Source of the DNA: Spisula solida | Taxonomy: Eukaryota; Mollusca; Bivalvia; Venerida; Mactridae | Length of the DNA: 64,000 bases | Reading direction: 5' to 3' | Assembly: GCA_947247005.1 (NCBI GenBank) | Contig: OX365962.1 | Coordinates: 2,515,201 to 2,579,200 of the forward strand | In this document: piece by piece, positions 23,400 to 35,185 of the stretch | Numbering within the stretch: the first letter of the stretch is position 1 | Layout of the letters: every line of letters starts with the position of its first letter | The notes under the pieces: generated by a model | Seen by the model: the letters and a program-made list of their open reading frames with translations, nothing else | What the model was told of the DNA's origin: nothing | Database searches by the model: none | Made by a program: the position numbers and the translations under genes

Positions 23400-25101
23400 C
23401 AGGGTTCCCACAAATTTTCTAAGACAAATTCCCCTGACTTTTCCCTGATTTTTTAGCCTGACCACAGAGCAGTTTTCCCTGACTTTTTAGAGCGATCGGG
23501 CGACATCGGCATCTTTTTAAACAAGAGGGCCCAAAGGGCCCTAGGTCGCTCACCTGTCGAACTTGACCTACAATTTGTTAAGATGATCATTGTGACCAAG
23601 TTTTATACAGATTAGGCCAATATGTGACCTCTAGTGACTACACAAGGTTTTTATATGATTGACCTAATGACCTACTTTTTTACCCCAGATGACCCAATAT
23701 CGAACTTGACCTAGATTCTGTTGAGATGATCATTGTGACCAAGTTTCGTAAAGATCAAGCCAAAACTGTGACCTCTAGTGACTACACAAGGTTTTTCTAT
23801 TATTTGACCTTGTGACCTAGTTTTTTACCCCGGTTGACCCAATATCAAACTTGATCTAGATTTTGTTGAGATGATCATTGTGACCGAGTTTCATAAAGAT
23901 TAGGCCAAAATTGTGACCTCTAGTGACTATGCATGGTTTTTCTATGATTTGACAATGTGACCTAGTTTTTGACCCAAGATGACCCAATATCGAACTTGAC
24001 CTAGATTTTGTTGTTATGATCATTGTGAACAAGTTTCATAAAGATCAGGTCAAAACTGTGACCTCTAGTGACTACACAAGGTTTTTCTATGATTTGACCT
24101 TGTGACCTAGTTTTTTACCCCAGATGACCCAATATCGAACTTGACCTACATTTTGTTGTGTTGATCATTGTGACCAAGTTTCGTAAAGATTATGCTAAAA
24201 CTGTGACCTCTAGTGACTACACAAGGTTTTTCTATGATTTGACCTTGTGACCTAGTTTTTGACCCCTGATGACCAATTATCGAACTGGACCTAGATTTTA
24301 TTGGGATGATCATTGTGACCGAATTTTGTAAAGATTAGACCAAAAATGTGACCTCTAGTGACTACACAAGGTTTTTCTATGATTTGACCTTGTGACCTAG
24401 TTTTTGACCCCGGATGACCCAATATCGAACTTGACCTAGATTTTGTTGAGATGATCATTGTGACCAAGTTTCATGAAGATTAAGTAAAAAATTTGACCTC
24501 TAGTGACTACACAAGGTTTTTCTATGATTTGACCTTATGACCTAGTTTTTGACCCCGGATGACCCAATATCGAACATGACCTAGATTTTGTTAGGATGAT
24601 CATTGTGACTAAGTTTATAAATATTAAGTCAAAATTGTCACCTCTAGTGACTACACAAGGTTTTTCTATAATTTGACCTAGTGACCTAGTTTTTGACCCC
24701 AGATGACCCAATATCGATCTTGACCTAGATTTTGTTGAGATGATCATTGTGACCAAGTTTCATAAAGATTAGGCTAAAATTGTGACCTCTAGTGTCTACA
24801 CAAGCCAATTGTTGACGGACGGACGGACGACGGACGAAGAGTGATCACAAAAGCTCACTCTGTCACTTTGTGACAGGTGAGCTAACAAAAGAGTTAAGGT
24901 TAGAACTACTCTGAGCGAGCATAGCGAGCAAGAATTTTTTCAGTTGTATTTTCTCCATAGGAAATGACACTTAGCGACAGCTTCAATGAAAAATTCCCTG
25001 ACTTTTGCTCAATTTCCAAATTTCCCCGACTAATTTCATAATTCCCTGACTTTTCCCTGACCTTGAAAAAAATATGTTTTTCCCTGACCGTGGGAACCCT
25101 G
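23400..25101. mobile_element. CAGGGTTCCCAC-ended element with AAAAT duplication, carrying a nested element
   Basis: CAGGGTTCCCAC at the left, GTGGGAACCCTG at the right, AAAAT directly on both flanks. The outer element's own sequence is rich in TTCCCTGACTTTT. Most of the length is the insert at 23,520-24,890. Confidence 0.85.
23520..24890. mobile_element. GCTCACCTGTC element with ~145-bp internal tandem units
   Basis: GCTCACCTGTC near 23,549 and GACAGGTGAGC near 24,871 are inverted ends, preceded by AAGAGGGCCCAAAGGGCCCT. The interior is about nine tandem units and then GGACGGACGGACG. This design recurs widely in bivalve genomes. Confidence 0.85.
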
Positions 25102-25109
25102 AAAATGAC

Positions 25110-25650
25110 TCTTGACAATAAACTTAACTAACACAGATGATCCCGTCATGACAATAGCTCAAGCTAACAAATATTATTCTTTAACATGAATTACCTCTCT
25201 TAAAATCCTTATTTTTCATAAATCACTTCACAAAGTTGCTTAAAGCCTTATTTTTGACATGAATTACTTCCCTCGGTTTATAAATTATTGAAATGTATTC
25301 CTCAGATATAATGGTATATAGGTTAAAACATGTTTTCCAGAATTAATTGCACAAATGGTGCAAGGTGTTCCAAATGACCTGGATTTCACCTCAGGGGGGG
25401 TGTGTGGCATATAACACTGCGTGACATGGAGCAAACAGGTACAATATTCACAATTATGTCAATATATTATATAACGAGAATATATAATCCTATGAGGACT
25501 TTGATCCGTAAAATGTGGACGCCATGGTCTAACCAGAATGAATAATACATTGATAGAATTCACTTTTTCTGCTTCTCTTTTAATAAAGTAAGAAAATTAA
25601 CGTAGGTCAGGGGATCAAAGATGAAAGTGGTGGGCAAGTAAAAGTGGTTC
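25110..25650. other. Intergenic, no gene recognised
   Basis: AT-rich and unique-looking, between the nested transposon and the 28-bp satellite. Confidence 0.6.
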
Positions 25651-25654
25651 TAGG

Positions 25655-26252
25655 CAAATGACGTTCTAGTGAACTTGACCGAACTGTGGCGTTCTAGTGA
25701 ACTTGACCGAACTGGGACGTTATAGTGAACTTAACTGAACTGTGACGTTCTAGTCAACGTAACCAAACTGTGACGTTCTAGTGAACTTGACCGAACTGTG
25801 ACGTTCCAGTGAACTTAACCGAACTGTGACGTTCTAGTGAACTTGACCGAACCGTGACATTCTAGTGAACTTTACCAAACTGTGACGCTCTAGTCAACTT
25901 AATCAAACTGTGACGTTCTAGTCAACATAACCAAACTGTGACGTTCTAGTCAACTTAACCGAACTGTGACGTTCTAGTGAATTTGACCGAACTGTGACTT
26001 TCTAGTCAACTTGACCGAACTGTGACATTCTAGTAAACTTGACCGAACTGTGACGTTCTAGTGAACTTGACCGAACTGTGACGTTCTAGTCAATTTAACC
26101 GAACTGTGACGTTCTAGTGAACTTAACCGAACTGTGACATTCTAGTCAACTTAACCAAACTGTGACGTTCTAGTGAACTTGACCAAACTGTGACGTTCTA
26201 GTCAACTTGACCAAACTGTGACGTTCTAGTCAACTTGACCGAACCGACAAGT
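25655..26252. repeat. 28-bp satellite
   Basis: About 21 units of GTGACGTTCTAGTGAACTTG plus ACCGAACT, with point variants. Confidence 0.96.
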
Positions 26253-26575
26253 TGTCTGTGCCCGAACCGACAAGTGGTCTGGAAAAAGAGGTGAAGACTG
26301 TAAATGATCAATCTCAAAGTCAAATTTTAACATGTATAAACAGCATCCTGTATATATGTCAGAGTTGAGAGACTTAGTTTGAGCCCCTGAATTAGTGCAG
26401 TCTGCAAGCACTAGTCGGACTTGTCTGGATGGGACGTAGATTCGAGGATTGCACCACAGACTCGCGATCTTCAAGCATGCACCTTATCTCTAGTGTCTAG
26501 ACCATCATTCAAAGAAAAACAATGAAATTGATAATTACCTGTATTATGTAAAATAGGATTGTGTTTCTACTACGT

Positions 26576-26692
26576 TTACTTCTTCAGTGCATGATGTCTG
26601 ATAGCTAAGAATGGAAATGATAGACCAGAGCTGACAAACAGTGCATATACAATGGTGAATCGTAGAGTGTTGTCTGTCTTCCATAACATATT
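26576..26692 (-). CDS. COX7C: COX7C exon 2 (membrane span and C terminus)
   Basis: Acceptor AATTTCAG, phase 0, 38 codons and TAA. It encodes NMLWKTDNTLRF, the membrane helix and the conserved RHHALKK end. I see no clear AATAAA just downstream. Confidence 0.9.
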   Translation of the reverse strand, partial: NMLWKTDNTLRFTIVYALFVSSGLSFPFLAIRHHALKK

Positions 26693-29600
26693 CTGAAATT
26701 ATAAAATAAACAAATGAGCAATTACACATTTCTAAGCTGGAGTTGTCTGACAAAATTTTTATACAGATTTTACATTATAAATGTGAGAAAACCCGAATGT
26801 TGTTTGAACCCAATCTCATTTAAATCAGACCCTTATTACGCTTCACTACTTTACGCTGATATAGGATCTGACGACACTCTGTATGGGGTCATGTCAGTGT
26901 GAACTTTACGTCATCCAATCAAATAGCTGCTTTCACAAATTTGAAAGTGCACAGGGCTCTACAAATCCTATAGTCCGACGTCCGGGACAACTCTAAATCG
27001 ACTTCGGACAACTGATAGTGAGCAAAAATTTAGTCCCGGACAAGTCTAATTTAAATTGACAGCAATATCGGACAACTGACCAAAAATTCGTATAATCAAT
27101 ACCTACGTCCGAGATTTGACTCTGTATACCGAAATTTATGACCCCAAGCGTATATTAGCCTTCCGGACATCGAAATAAACAGTATACGCGAGTCAGTTAA
27201 TCCGTGTCAATTAGCAGTAATCAAGCGTCACGGGAGGTCCACGCTCTGGTAAACAAACGACATCTACATTCTATCGGCTAAGCTCCTCCTCTCTAATTTG
27301 ATTGGATCAAATATGCAACCGCGCACGTGAACGATATTGACGAGTAATTAATTAAAATATGTCACAAATCATGTGAACAGACACAGGATTAGTGAGGACA
27401 GAACGAGAATCGAAACGCATCAAATACCTGTAATACACGTAGATCTATAATCCGTATATAATAATTCCACTATGAAAACATCACAGCAATCAAACAAACT
27501 TTATTTAATTTGCAAGTTCGTATAGCAGACAATCCATATTTAGCACGCGAAAATCTCACTCAAGGTTGCTGATGTAACCGGCGCGCAGTTCTAAGATCTC
27601 CCGACTTCAAAGGCGGGACGCGGTGACTTGTGACTAGCGCGGCGTCTTTGATGAGCCGGATGCAAATTTTATTCGGCGTAAAGGATATATGCGGGTATTA
27701 AATTTGACCGATCGATACAATATGGTTTATGCACCGTTGCAGAGAATAACTTGCTTATCTTTCATTATTGTCAAACTCGCGGACATTGAATCGCCGAACA
27801 TTCGAAATTTTCAGTGTCATTGCACTGTATCGATGTTGACAAGACCGGCGTGGCAATTTCCTTTGAAATTCATCACATTTTATGGTATTCAAACTATCTG
27901 TAATAGTTTCGACGCACAAATCATAAATGGTCAGAAAAACGACGACAAAAGAGACGTACGAGTTGCACATTTTCGGATACATGCACATTTTCGGATAAGT
28001 TCGTTTTTGGTTAATTGTTATTCATATATTATTGACTACTTGCAAGAAATTAAGAATGTTAGCATGTCACATAATCTTAAATTGAACTTTTCATCTTGCT
28101 GTTTACCATGTCATCTGCTATATAATAATATAATGCAACATGTTGAAGAATCATTTCTAAAGTATTTGATTGCATCAAACTACAACATTGTTTTCCTTTC
28201 ATTGTCATCTGAAAGTTCTTTTCTTGACTTATTACACTGCTTGAGTGTTGTACTATATTGCAAATAATAATGTTGATGGACAGATGGGTGTTTATTCAAA
28301 CAGTATATCTAAGTCAAACAGAATGTGTGAAGTACAATATGAGCACCATTCAGTGGACATTTGCAGCATCAGAATAAAATGTTCTACCGTCAACATATTA
28401 TAATAGGAAATACTACATTGACATGAGCGTGGGGCTTCCTGAAATGAAGAGGTTATCCTCGTCTTGACTTATAGGACTACCCAAGATAAAACCCTAGAGT
28501 AATGGAAGTACGTTGAAAGTAATTAATGGGAGTACTATTAACTTAACAGACATTTGTTTGTTTTAATTCGGACAACTGAACTTATAATTCGGACAACTCT
28601 ATTTTGCCATGGTCAGTAGTCCTGGACAACTCTATTTTGAAAAAATTTGTAGAGCCCTGGTGCAGTAAAACACTGCTGAGGCTACGTGCGCTAGAAAGGT
28701 CATTTGAATATGACCTCTTACGGAGAGTATTCAGACCTCTAACAGCGTAAAGAAATGGAGCAAATGTTAGGGTCTGATTTTAATGAGATTGGTCCAAACC
28801 TACCAAATATTTTGGTCCTGTAATTTCTCTATTTTGGCCACTGGTCCGACAGGGCAAAAGCGCCAAATTTGTAAATAGGACAGTTACTGGTCCTCAAGAA
28901 TTTTCACTGGTCCTTCTGGATTTTCACTGGTCTTGGACCAGCGGACCAGTGTTAGTGTCGAGCCCTGGAATGCTGTTGACATAACCGAATGATTTCGAAA
29001 TCTGAATACTGACTGCTAATTTGTCACCAACTAGTATAAATACAAACTCAGTGATTTTTTCCCTTCTTTATTAGGGTCCGGAAAACGGACCCTATCCCAA
29101 TTGCAAATAGGCTATAATTTTCCCAAATTTGAATGAAAAAATTCCCAATAAACAATTTAAAACAATAATTTTCAAAATCGGACATAAAATGATAAAGTTA
29201 TGAACATTTTTGACAAGTGGTCAAGCATAAAAGTTCAAAGAAACCAGTAAACATTCACATGTAATCTCTTTTTTCTGTTTTATTTGGCCTTTTTGCTTCA
29301 TGGAATTTCCAAATTTTAAGTTGTCACGACACGAAAATTCCCAATCTGAACGGATTTTCCAAATAGGCAAAAAAAAATCACTGAAACTAATCAATTAATT
29401 ATCATGACTTAAATACCGAATAAACAATCAATTTGACAATACTGAACTTTTGTAAAATCCGTACAAATCAGGCAGTCTGATTATACACTGCAATAAAAAA
29501 TTTTTAAAAGTCAATAAGAGCCTTTGTAAATGCTATTCAGCATTTGCTGTAGCTGTTGTTATAGCTTGAAATTGGCTTTTTGTTCATTTAATAGGTATTG

Positions 29601-30953
29601 CTTTCATAATAGTACTGATATTTATAAAAGACAAAATTCTCCTTTTTCTTCTAAATGATGTGAAATTCCCCTACTTGAGGGCCCCGGTCCCAAAAGTGTA
29701 GTGAGAGCCCTGCTGTCTAAATCTATCTGCTAGTGGAAGGGGGATGGGTAGGGACTAGGATATTTCAACCGTTCTGCTAATTCTGTAATGTCGAATAGTG
29801 TACACGAAAATGTGAAAGTAGCCTAACAAACGCTGTATTTTTGTGATAGATTTCGATTTCCTGTGGCGTGACAGAGCTGTGATCATCGATTTCACTGACT
29901 GCTATAGGTTTAGTTTATTGATACTAATTTATTTAAGGTCAATTGTGAAACAAGTTTTTCAAACTTATATTAATCACTCTCGACACCTCATTCCTGATGT
30001 TATCCATCGCCACGAGGGTATGAGAGAAGAGAAGCCAGTTTCCCTTTTATGCTGAGCGTCTAGCAAGGGAATTTTCTGGTACCATTTTTATTTCGTCTTT
30101 GGTATGACGCGGCCAAGTATCGAACCCGTGCCCTCCCGCACTCGAAGCGAACGCTCAACCATTAGGCTATCGAGGAGGCAGTTTTAGTTTTACCACTTGC
30201 TACTTTCTCAAACTGAACCAGTTCAATGGATAAATAATATTATAAGAAACTAATGGTCGAATGACGAAGAATCCCCACTGGCTATGAAGTGATTCTGGGA
30301 TTCCGGTCGTTGTATGGTATGGGTGGGTATGGGTTTTATCGTGTCCAGAATGCCCCGGGTTTCCCGTGATTTGGAGAGTTGAGTCGGCGTGGTTGGTCTC
30401 TTCTTGTTTGGCTGTCGGACAGTGCGGTCGTGTGTGAAAGAGTTGGGATTAATGGGCTGCAAGCGGAATAGGCAATAGACAGTAATTAGAGACTGATAGA
30501 CCTAGGGTGCGGTTTTCTTCAGCTACATTACATTTTATGGAAAGCCCTGGGCTGGGGTGACTGTCAGTTTCATGTGGGATGAATCTTGAGTCTTTGAGGT
30601 CGAATCTCGGACATGACCTTTTCTCAACGATTTAAATCGCAGACAGACGTCTACTTACACGCATAAAACAGGCGGTATTACATACCTTTCAGGAAACTGT
30701 TATGTTGCAAAGTAGTTGTATTTATCGTTATGTAAGTTGAATAAGCTAAGTGTTGTATAACTTACAGGCGGTAACCAACCACGGCCCCAACCACCACACG
30801 AAACTGGTGTTTAATGTGGATGAATGAGACTGGAGATTTGTTTTTGAACATTAACAAACTTACGTGCACTGGAATCATTTCATCGTCAGGGTTGAATCCC
30901 CCTCGCTTCCTTACGGTCGTCGAAAATCTACGTGCAACGAGTCGACCAAACAT
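26576..30953 (-). CDS. COX7C: Cytochrome c oxidase subunit 7C, two exons
   Basis: COX7C is a small single-span subunit of respiratory complex IV in the inner mitochondrial membrane. Exon 1 (30953-30864, 30 codons) encodes the basic mitochondrial presequence MFGRLVARRFSTTVRKRGG and ends IPVH before donor GTAAGT. Exon 2 (26692-26576, 38 codons plus TAA) follows acceptor ATTTCAG. It has one hydrophobic span (FTIVYALFVSSGLSFPFL) and the family signature FPFLAIRHHALKK, compared with TPFLVVRHQLLK in vertebrates. Both exons are phase 0 and the product is 68 residues, against 63 in human. The 4.2-kb intron is mostly transposon. The longer open frame across exon 2 is in the wrong phase and is a shadow. 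Confidence 0.9.
26810..28792. mobile_element. Outer element in COX7C intron, split by a nested transposon
   Basis: CCAATCTCATTTAAATCAGA at the left and TCTGATTTTAATGAGATTGG at the right. Only ~275 bases belong to it; the rest is the insert at 26,952-28,659. Confidence 0.82.
26952..28659. mobile_element. CAGGGCTCTACAAAT transposon, 1.7 kb, with GTGCA duplication
   Basis: CAGGGCTCTACAAAT and ATTTGTAGAGCCCTG are perfect inverted ends; GTGCA flanks both sides. Subterminal GGACAACT repeats occur in both arms. A 192-codon open frame inside (27689-28267) has no transposase motif that I recognise, so the element is non-autonomous or decayed. Confidence 0.85.
28817..28967. mobile_element. Second copy of the CAGGGCTCGACAC element, inverted
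   Basis: Ends CCAGTGTTAGTGTCGAGCCCTG and carries the same GGACCAGT-rich interior as 1241-1387. The left end is decayed. Confidence 0.75.
29049..29383. mobile_element. Family D element, uninterrupted, with AAACT duplication
   Basis: CAGTGATTTTTTCCC to AAAAAAAAATCACTG, 335 bp; AAACT flanks it on both sides. This is the empty-site reference for the 7.8-8.6 kb copy. Related sequence occurs near 1,835-2,160. Confidence 0.82.
30108..30182 (-). repeat. tRNA-like sequence (SINE or pseudo-tRNA)
   Basis: Minus strand: ATAGCCTAATGGTTGAGCG (D-arm/A box) and GGGTTCGATAC (B box), with a possible anticodon stem between. The acceptor stem is poor. A fragment of the same type is at 41,078-41,127. Confidence 0.55.
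30864..30953 (-). CDS. COX7C: COX7C exon 1 (mitochondrial presequence)
   Basis: Thirty codons from the ATG, rich in Arg and hydroxylated residues and without acids until residue 23, as expected for a matrix-targeting presequence. The donor CAC|GTAAGT is strong. Confidence 0.85.
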
Positions 30954-31654
30954 TTTTACAGCATGAAGGTCAGTGTCTAATTGTCGTGGTTATAATTTGT
31001 CACTACACCGTTTCAACTTCGACGATTTAATGTTGTATCGCTGTCGTCTCAATACGGGACGACGGAAAAACAAAGAAAGACAACTCAAATGTGCCTCGAG
31101 TCGACGTCTTGCGGGGGACCATACCAAGAAACAGGAACACCTAGGTTGGTTAAATCACGCACGTTTGATAAACGTTCGTGGTTAAATTCACTAGTAGATT
31201 CAAGGCAGCCTAGATTCAAACAGTTACTGTGTCATTGATAAATATATATTAAAAAATTAACATTGATTCAATTAAATTTCTTTAATTTTATATTTATGAT
31301 CTCGAGTCTTAAAATTTGGAAAAATAGTAATTTACGTAAAATTAGGATCATGATGCTTGCTGTAAAAGTGTTGATACTGTTTGTGGTCATTTTATATTCA
31401 AAATATATGTTCAACATTGTTTTACTAACTAAAATATGAAATATGCTTAATGAATAACATAACATTTTAGGATATTAATTTAATCCAAATCACGGATATA
31501 CTCTCATGAATTTCCGTGATCATATATAGTTCGATTTCGAGCATTGAGCCGTGACTGCACTTTTAAAGTTTTAACCATTAATCGATATAGGTTGGTATAG
31601 GTTTAATGGAAAATATAAGTAATATAATTAAGAACAACTATTCCATGTGTCTGA

Positions 31655-31732
31655 ATGGTCGTGACGGTATAGCGCTTGATACATTGTAAAATAACTTTTG
31701 TCTGACCAGGGCAAGTTCGAAACTCACCAACT
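31655..31732 (+). repeat. Degenerate tRNA-like sequence
   Basis: GGTATAGCGC and AGTTCGAAACTC resemble A and B boxes at tRNA spacing. No clear cloverleaf. Confidence 0.35.
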
Positions 31733-31955
31733 TGAAAATATATTTTTCTTTTTTTAATTTATATTTACACATTTTTTAATGTATAAGTGCACATAACTTT
31801 AAGTGCACATAGTTGTAAGTAAACTTGAAATATGGAAACGATCGCTATAAGTGAAAATGAAAAATAAATTGAATCAACACATTTTCATGGATTAATTAAA
31901 AAAAGAAACTGTATGTTAACTCTTTAAATAACATAAAATAATGAATTAAAAAATA

Positions 31956-32030
31956 TGAGTGAATTGGGAATTTGAACCACCGAACTTCGGGTTAGAAATC
32001 CTGAGCGTTGCCGACTGCACTAATCTGTAA
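31956..32030 (-). repeat. tRNA-Arg(TCT)-like sequence
   Basis: Minus strand: AGTGCAGTCGGCAACGC, a loop with TTTCTAA, and GGTTCAAATTCCC. Stem pairing is imperfect; likely a pseudo-tRNA or SINE head. Confidence 0.45.
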
Positions 32031-32870
32031 TTCGATAACAGAGAGACATATGTAAGAATCATATCATTAAATAATGACATGCGAACGTAATAAACTATGG
32101 TCTACCCGCCAAAATGGACTAGTCCGATAGGTCATGGCTCAGAGTTCAAAATTGAACTATACTAGTATGACAAACTACATGTATAGGCTTACTTAACAAC
32201 TTTTCTAAGTCCTCATTGATTAATAACTTTTTTATTATGAACAGTGACGCGATTAAATTTCTCAAGTGGTATTGTATGCGGCAGACAAACTAATCCATGT
32301 CACAAACTGGTCGTATTTCACGTAATTTTGCCGATTTTAGACGCACGTTCGTTGTGCGTTTTTCTGCCTCCGCACAGTTACACATCCCTGGAATTTGTTT
32401 CAAACACTTACGAATTATGCCCAAAGAATCGCCACGTATGAAAAACATTTAAAAATCAATTTTAATATCACAGTTATATTAATGCGTCCGGGAATTCACC
32501 TCGGAGCGGACGCTCAATGGAGTCTACGCCATTTCAAAATTCCACTAATATTGGCTTTAAAAGCCGATATAAGACGATTATCGGTACCGATCGGTTGAGG
32601 TGCAGATGTATTCTGTATAGTTATTAGCCCCTTTAACTGCCTAGATCATATGTTTTAACTGTCAAATTGGTATAGAGAAAATATTTGTATAAGAATAGTT
32701 CGTGGGATACAATCGCATTGCACTCCTGTGTATATTTTAATAGTACAGTAGGCCTAGTGGGAAAACAATTTTTTTTTTCATTTTTATTCAAATTATAAAT
32801 GCAAGTTCCTGTGGTTAGGGCTTTGATCTCGACCAAGACAATCCTATCTGAAAAATAACTAGTTAGACCC

Positions 32871-32942
32871 ACATGTAACTGTATCATTGGATAAGAGAGA
32901 GAGCATTTTTTTCTCTCTCTTAATTAATGATACAGTTACATG
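32871..32942. mobile_element. 72-bp foldback element with GTTAGACCC duplication
   Basis: ACATGTAACTGTATCATT and AATGATACAGTTACATG form a hairpin around AGAGAGAG/CTCTCTCT arms. GTTAGACCC occurs directly on both sides. A half copy starts at 35,255. Confidence 0.8.
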
Positions 32943-33184
32943 ATGTTAGACCCCCAGAGTAGAAAAGTTAGTCGGATCCCTTCATGGGAAAGTATAATCA
33001 GAGAAAAAAATGCATGCGAATGCAAATAATAATTATATTCAAATATTTACACCGCCCAAATCAATGAATCGATCGATTGGTTAGCAAAACATGTAATATC
33101 AATAAACAGCGTAAACTTCCGCATAAAGTGAATGTAACGTATAGTTGATAGAGGCCCGGCAACTAGTTTGTAGGATAAATCTGG

Positions 33185-33430
33185 CCCCGATCTCCCGAAG
33201 CATCTCAAGTAGAAATCTCAACTCAAATTGAGATTTTGATAATTTCAAAGTCTGAATTGGAGATAAATATGAATCTTAAACTCTCAAAATTTTGCTGTAA
33301 TAAACTCAGAATAATGTTTCTGTTTTGTTATACTAATTTAGAGTACGTTTTTATGGAACAACCTTAAACGGTAGGTGACAAAATTTGAGTTGAGATGGAG
33401 CTTAGATTGAGATGTTTCGGGAGATCGGGG
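33185..33430. mobile_element. Element family A, copy 2
   Basis: CCCCGATCTCCCGAAGCATC at one end and its inverse at the other, with long subterminal inverted stretches (AATCTCAACTCAAA). 246 bp. Confidence 0.9.
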
Positions 33431-34900
33431 CCTGGTAATATTAAAGATCATACTAAGATCGACGTACGCCGATCGCCTGATTTCTTTTCAAAATGGCGGC
33501 TCCTATAGGCAATTTAGCTAAGTGCCAGTTCCATTCTCCCGTATTCTTTGGTAATATTTATGAAGAATAAAAACAATGTACAATCGTATTCATCTACTGA
33601 GATCATGCAGTGTATAGCTATGGACTTCATCTGGCGAGAACCACATGCAACATTATCTGTTCTGACCGTCTATAATAAGTGTTTGGTTATGCTATCTTAT
33701 ATAAGCCTAGTCTGTTTTATAAACTCTTATAAAAACCAACATGTCGCGAATTCTAGTTACAATGTGTTCAATACGAACAAGTATGCACCAACCATAAAAT
33801 TAATGAAAAACATTAATTAATTATTTAAGATTCGTATATTTTTAGCAATTTTCTCTTCTGCATTTTATTTAGAGTATAAACTAGAAACGAATTCAATTAT
33901 ACCCACAATTACAATAATAAGCAAATTGGTAAAATACCCCACACCCCCCGAAAAGAAATAAATAATGAAACTTGGAATGAAAATACAGAACAGACGTGAA
34001 AATTTACAAAAATAGCAAAGTCAGATACATAATAAGTTAATAACTTATCTTTGAAATAATATTATTAATGGTAATTTCACTGTTATTTTCACTGAAAAAT
34101 CTCCATAATCAATTGAAAGCAAATAATAATAACGTATAAATTTGGGACTAAGGTAAATTATGGGAACATATTTGGAATGTACAGTTATAGCAGGGCCTCA
34201 TTTGAAAGGTTTGTGCCTAAGGGACCATGATTCATAACGGAGTGTAGTGTAAAACTAACGTTTCCGTGACGTTCAATAGCCCGGCATATTTGTGTATTGA
34301 CGAATTATTTCTTAAACATAATTAAACACACTTTAATAGAGAAAATTCGACATCTTGTGACAGATAGGTGACTTGTTTTAAAAACTCCAACCTCGCCATT
34401 GGCTATTTTAAGTGCGCATTGTGACTGATGACCGAAAAAACGTCATAGCGCTTGGAAAACTATCCTTAAATTTGATTTTAAGTTTTGTTTAAATAACATT
34501 ACTATCTGGATATTATAATAAGTGTTGTTACGGGAGTGTTTTTGACATGCTATGACGTTTAGTAAAAATAGAATAGTAGCATTCATATCGCATAGTTTAA
34601 TGATTCTATTGACAACCAACAATACATCCGTCAACAGAAACTATCATATATAACTCGAATGGTTGTGAATTTTCTTATACATGTAATCTAAAAACGCCCT
34701 AAAATAGATTAAACTGGAGGATATATTAGCACTAAAATAGCACACAAAATACACGTGCATATTACAAAGCCTTTGCGTCAACAACGTGTTTAAATATTTT
34801 ATATAATCCTCACTAAATTTCACATACTCCACGGAAAACTTGATTACACGTTCGGATATTTAAAGTTGGTTTCCACCATTGTTGAATAAGAAGACGTAGA
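33431..34900. other. Intergenic upstream of the Asn-rich gene
   Basis: AAAATGGCGGCTCC near 33,490 is a YY1-like start context opening a 25-codon frame with a possible donor after 20 codons. Nothing confirms it. The remainder is AT-rich with only short open frames. Confidence 0.45.
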
Positions 34901-34906
34901 TTTGAG

Positions 34907-34914
34907 TATAAATA
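34907..34914 (+). promoter_or_regulatory. TATA box of the Asn-rich secreted protein gene
   Basis: TATAAATA in the context GAGTATAAATACAG, 178 bases upstream of the ATG. This implies a start of transcription near 34,940 and a 5' leader of about 150 bases. It is the only strong TATA element just upstream. Confidence 0.5.
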
Positions 34915-35091
34915 CAGGACAATATCAGAAATAAACGCGTGGAATTCGATATACAATAATACAATTCATTATTTGACAGAAAGTGTGCCAAATTGTTGGA
35001 ATATAAGCGTGTAAAAGGATAACCGTGGCTAAAGTTGCTGATTCCTGGAAATTGTTGAATTTTTACAATTTGGTGTAAGAAAGCCAGAAAC

Positions 35092-35185
35092 ATGAAGAGC
35101 GTGTGTGTTGTGTTGAGTTTTGTGTTGAGTGTTGTGGTATCCCAGCAGACACCGGTCCTTTCTGATACTTGGAGTGTTGATGCAG
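35092..35185 (+). CDS. Asn-rich secreted protein, exon 1 (signal peptide)
   Basis: The ATG lies about 178 bases downstream of a TATA box. It encodes a short basic n-region, a 15-residue hydrophobic core and a likely cleavage site after VVS. The exon ends GAT GCA G before GTAAGC. The phase matches the long exon at 42297, giving DAGGES across the junction. Confidence 0.8.

Larger units (their letters stand above)
31190..32865. other. Intergenic upstream of COX7C
   Basis: Apart from the two tRNA-like sequences I see no gene. The 32,690-32,820 part recurs inverted at 37,430-37,620 (AGTGCAATGCGATTGTATCC), so it is a dispersed repeat. Confidence 0.55.

Noticed and set aside
24906..25118. 70-codon minus-strand frame (Arg/Glu/Lys-rich)
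   Set aside because: It is the complement of the TTCCCTGACTTTT-rich arm of the 23,400-25,101 element.
27689..28267. 192-codon plus-strand open frame
   Set aside because: It lies wholly inside the CAGGGCTCTAC transposon, has no transposase motif or codon-like composition, and its Cys/Ser/Leu-rich reading looks random.
30108..32030. Functional tRNA genes
   Set aside because: A- and B-box-like motifs are present, but acceptor and anticodon stems do not pair convincingly; they are treated as SINE heads or pseudo-tRNAs.
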